Source of the DNA: Trichobilharzia regenti | Lineage: Eukaryota > Platyhelminthes > Trematoda > Strigeidida > Schistosomatidae | Direction of reading: 5' to 3' | NCBI GenBank assembly: GCA_944472135.2 | Contig: OX235264.1 | Location: 124,525,809-124,589,808 of the forward strand | DNA length: 64,000 nt | Shown here: in pieces, positions 62,781 through 64,000 of the stretch | Position numbering within the stretch: the first letter of the stretch is position 1 | How the letters are laid out: each line of letters begins with the position of its first letter | The notes under the pieces: model-generated | Databases searched by the model: none | Told to the model about the DNA's origin: nothing | The model's input: the letters and a program-made list of their open reading frames with translations, nothing else | Translations under genes and position numbers: made by a program

Positions 62781-62865
62781 CTGCAATAGATAGACAAGAA
62801 AAAAAAACCAAATAAAATAAAATTATTACTTTTTTGTGAGAATCGAAATGTTAACAGTAAAAACA
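62781..62865 (-). other. Intron, polypyrimidine tract and acceptor of the linker exon
   Basis: On the minus strand a T-rich run (GGTTTTTTTTTCTTGTC) precedes TATTGCAG at the exon start, a standard acceptor. Confidence 0.7.
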
Positions 62866-62867
62866 TA

Positions 62868-62965
62868 CTGAGCCTCATCGGGGGATGGGAGTCTTAGGTG
62901 CGTACTGATGAAGATTACGTAGCCAGGACGAAACATCTATTCAATACTCCCTGGATCTGACCTGA
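62868..62965 (+). mobile_element. SINE group B scrap
   Basis: Contains GTGCGTACTGATGAAGATTA and CCAGGACGAAACATCTATTC, i.e. the hammerhead-like segment, and ATACTCCCTGG. Head missing. Confidence 0.65.
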
Positions 62966-64000
62966 AAAGCATAAATATTAAACCAAAACAAGGTCCAAAA
63001 CAGACATAGGCCAAGGAAAAATTATCTCGTGAGTTAATCAGCCTTAATTTGTCTGTTAGGTCAAATTCCTACACGACTAAGTACAGCAAAAATGGTGTTC
63101 ACCTCGTTAGTCTTGTATTTTTAAAAACACATGTATGAAGTAAAATTGAAAATAACAGTGGTATGTAAGGAAATTGTAGGTATCCCATAGATCGACATAA
63201 GAAAATGTTAGTAGAAAACAATTTGGGATAATTGTTTTTGTGTCGATTCAAGTCACAATTCATGATGACGCAATACTGTATGTGATCTGAGACTAAAATC
63301 AACCAAATGAAAACTTACTGAATACCTTTAGTCTTTAATTATACAGTTATGCCCTTGAGTGTCGAAATGTAATCCCGACCGTTTTATATTTAGCTTCCAG
63401 TGTATTTCCTTCTTTACGAAAATGAAGAGATATCACAATAGATAGATTTACGTTTCAGGTCAGATAGAACTGTGTCACACAATCTACACTGAATTAGTAT
63501 GTTATTTTGAAGATGCTGGACGCAGAGAAAATATCATGTGAAAAACTCCACTGAGAATTCTGTACGTTATATAAACGTTGTTCAGAACGTAGCTATTACT
63601 GTTAAAATCTCATGTACTGGGACACATTGCCACTCATTATTATGCTTTATCTGAAGTTTACCAGAAACTGTCGAATCAGCAGGTTCCAAGCATTTTAAAT
63701 GCTAACAAGAGTAAACGATACCATCATTAGAAGTCATGTTTTAAACGATTAAAACGAAGTGTACATGAGAAATTACATGATAGAGACTTTCTGCGGCCAC
63801 CAAAAAATGCCAGAATGATTACTAAAGTTGCTAGCCAAAATAAAAGTAAATTAGACTGGCAGAGAAAAGTGTGATCCATACAATGTCCTATCTAAACAAC
63901 GCACATGAATTATTGTTGCATTCATGAGTTCATTGCTTTAATCACTTAACTTTGAGTCAGTATTTTCCGTGTTCGAACCCCACTATGGATACTTCTGCCT
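62966..64000. other. Unassigned, probably upstream intron
   Basis: No exon with good splice sites and no named repeat was found. The next upstream exon of the headpiece gene is presumably beyond the window. Confidence 0.4.

Overview
This is eukaryotic, AT-rich, intron- and repeat-dominated DNA. The repeats point to a schistosome-type flatworm (Schistosomatidae): tRNA-derived SINEs carrying a hammerhead ribozyme (the Sm-alpha type of repeat), many Penelope-like elements (PLEs) with GIY-YIG endonuclease remnants, RTE-type LINEs with a YADD-type reverse transcriptase (RT), and gypsy-type LTR elements. The species cannot be fixed from sequence alone. No rRNA, true tRNA gene, CRISPR array or prokaryotic feature was seen.

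Only one host gene is supported. On the minus strand three exons (62780-62401, 59941-59870, 56771-56658) join in frame across good splice sites. They encode a Ser/Gly-rich linker followed by a C-terminal villin headpiece of the dematin / actin-binding-LIM type. Its 5' part lies beyond the right edge of the window. The region 54000-56650 downstream of the stop is poor in transposons and may hold the 3' UTR.

The rest is a graveyard of transposons. RTE LINE 3' ends lie at 1-0.4, 1.8-3.3, 6.0-7.2, 9.2-9.5, 18.8-20.4, 22.0-22.3, 37.1-40.6 (split), 43.7-45.3, 48.2-49.3 and 60.5-60.8 kb. A second LINE lineage is at 16.7-18.3 and 57.4-58.5 kb, and CR1/Jockey-like LINE 3' ends are at 32.4-33.0 and 42.5-43.3 kb. 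PLE pieces occur at about 0.65-1.4, 4.3-5.3, 10.5-11.2, 11.5-12.1, 13.4-15.1 (with terminal inverted repeats), 15.2-15.6, 22.9-23.6, 25.9-26.2, 26.3-27.0, 29.5-29.7, 35.2-35.5, 41.0-42.2, 46.0-46.7 (head-to-head palindrome), 50.0-50.35, 51.8-52.2 and 52.3-53.4 kb. Two young LTR elements with internal deletions (37534-40304 and 60884-61943) and three probable solo LTRs are inserted into older repeats.

Five tRNA-derived SINE groups (called A-E here) recur. A carries an intact hammerhead in two copies. B carries a hammerhead-like segment with extra bases after the core and no stem I, and it forms tandem units of 375-399 bp. C has a 76-nt tRNA-like head with perfect A and B boxes. D ends in a tail resembling the RTE LINE 3' end. 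E is poorly defined. The most unusual features are the tail-to-head and inverted junctions of the ribozyme SINEs, several of which break inside the ribozyme, and the in-frame Gag-protease-integrase-remnant ORF of the 37.5 kb LTR element, whose priming region is duplicated.
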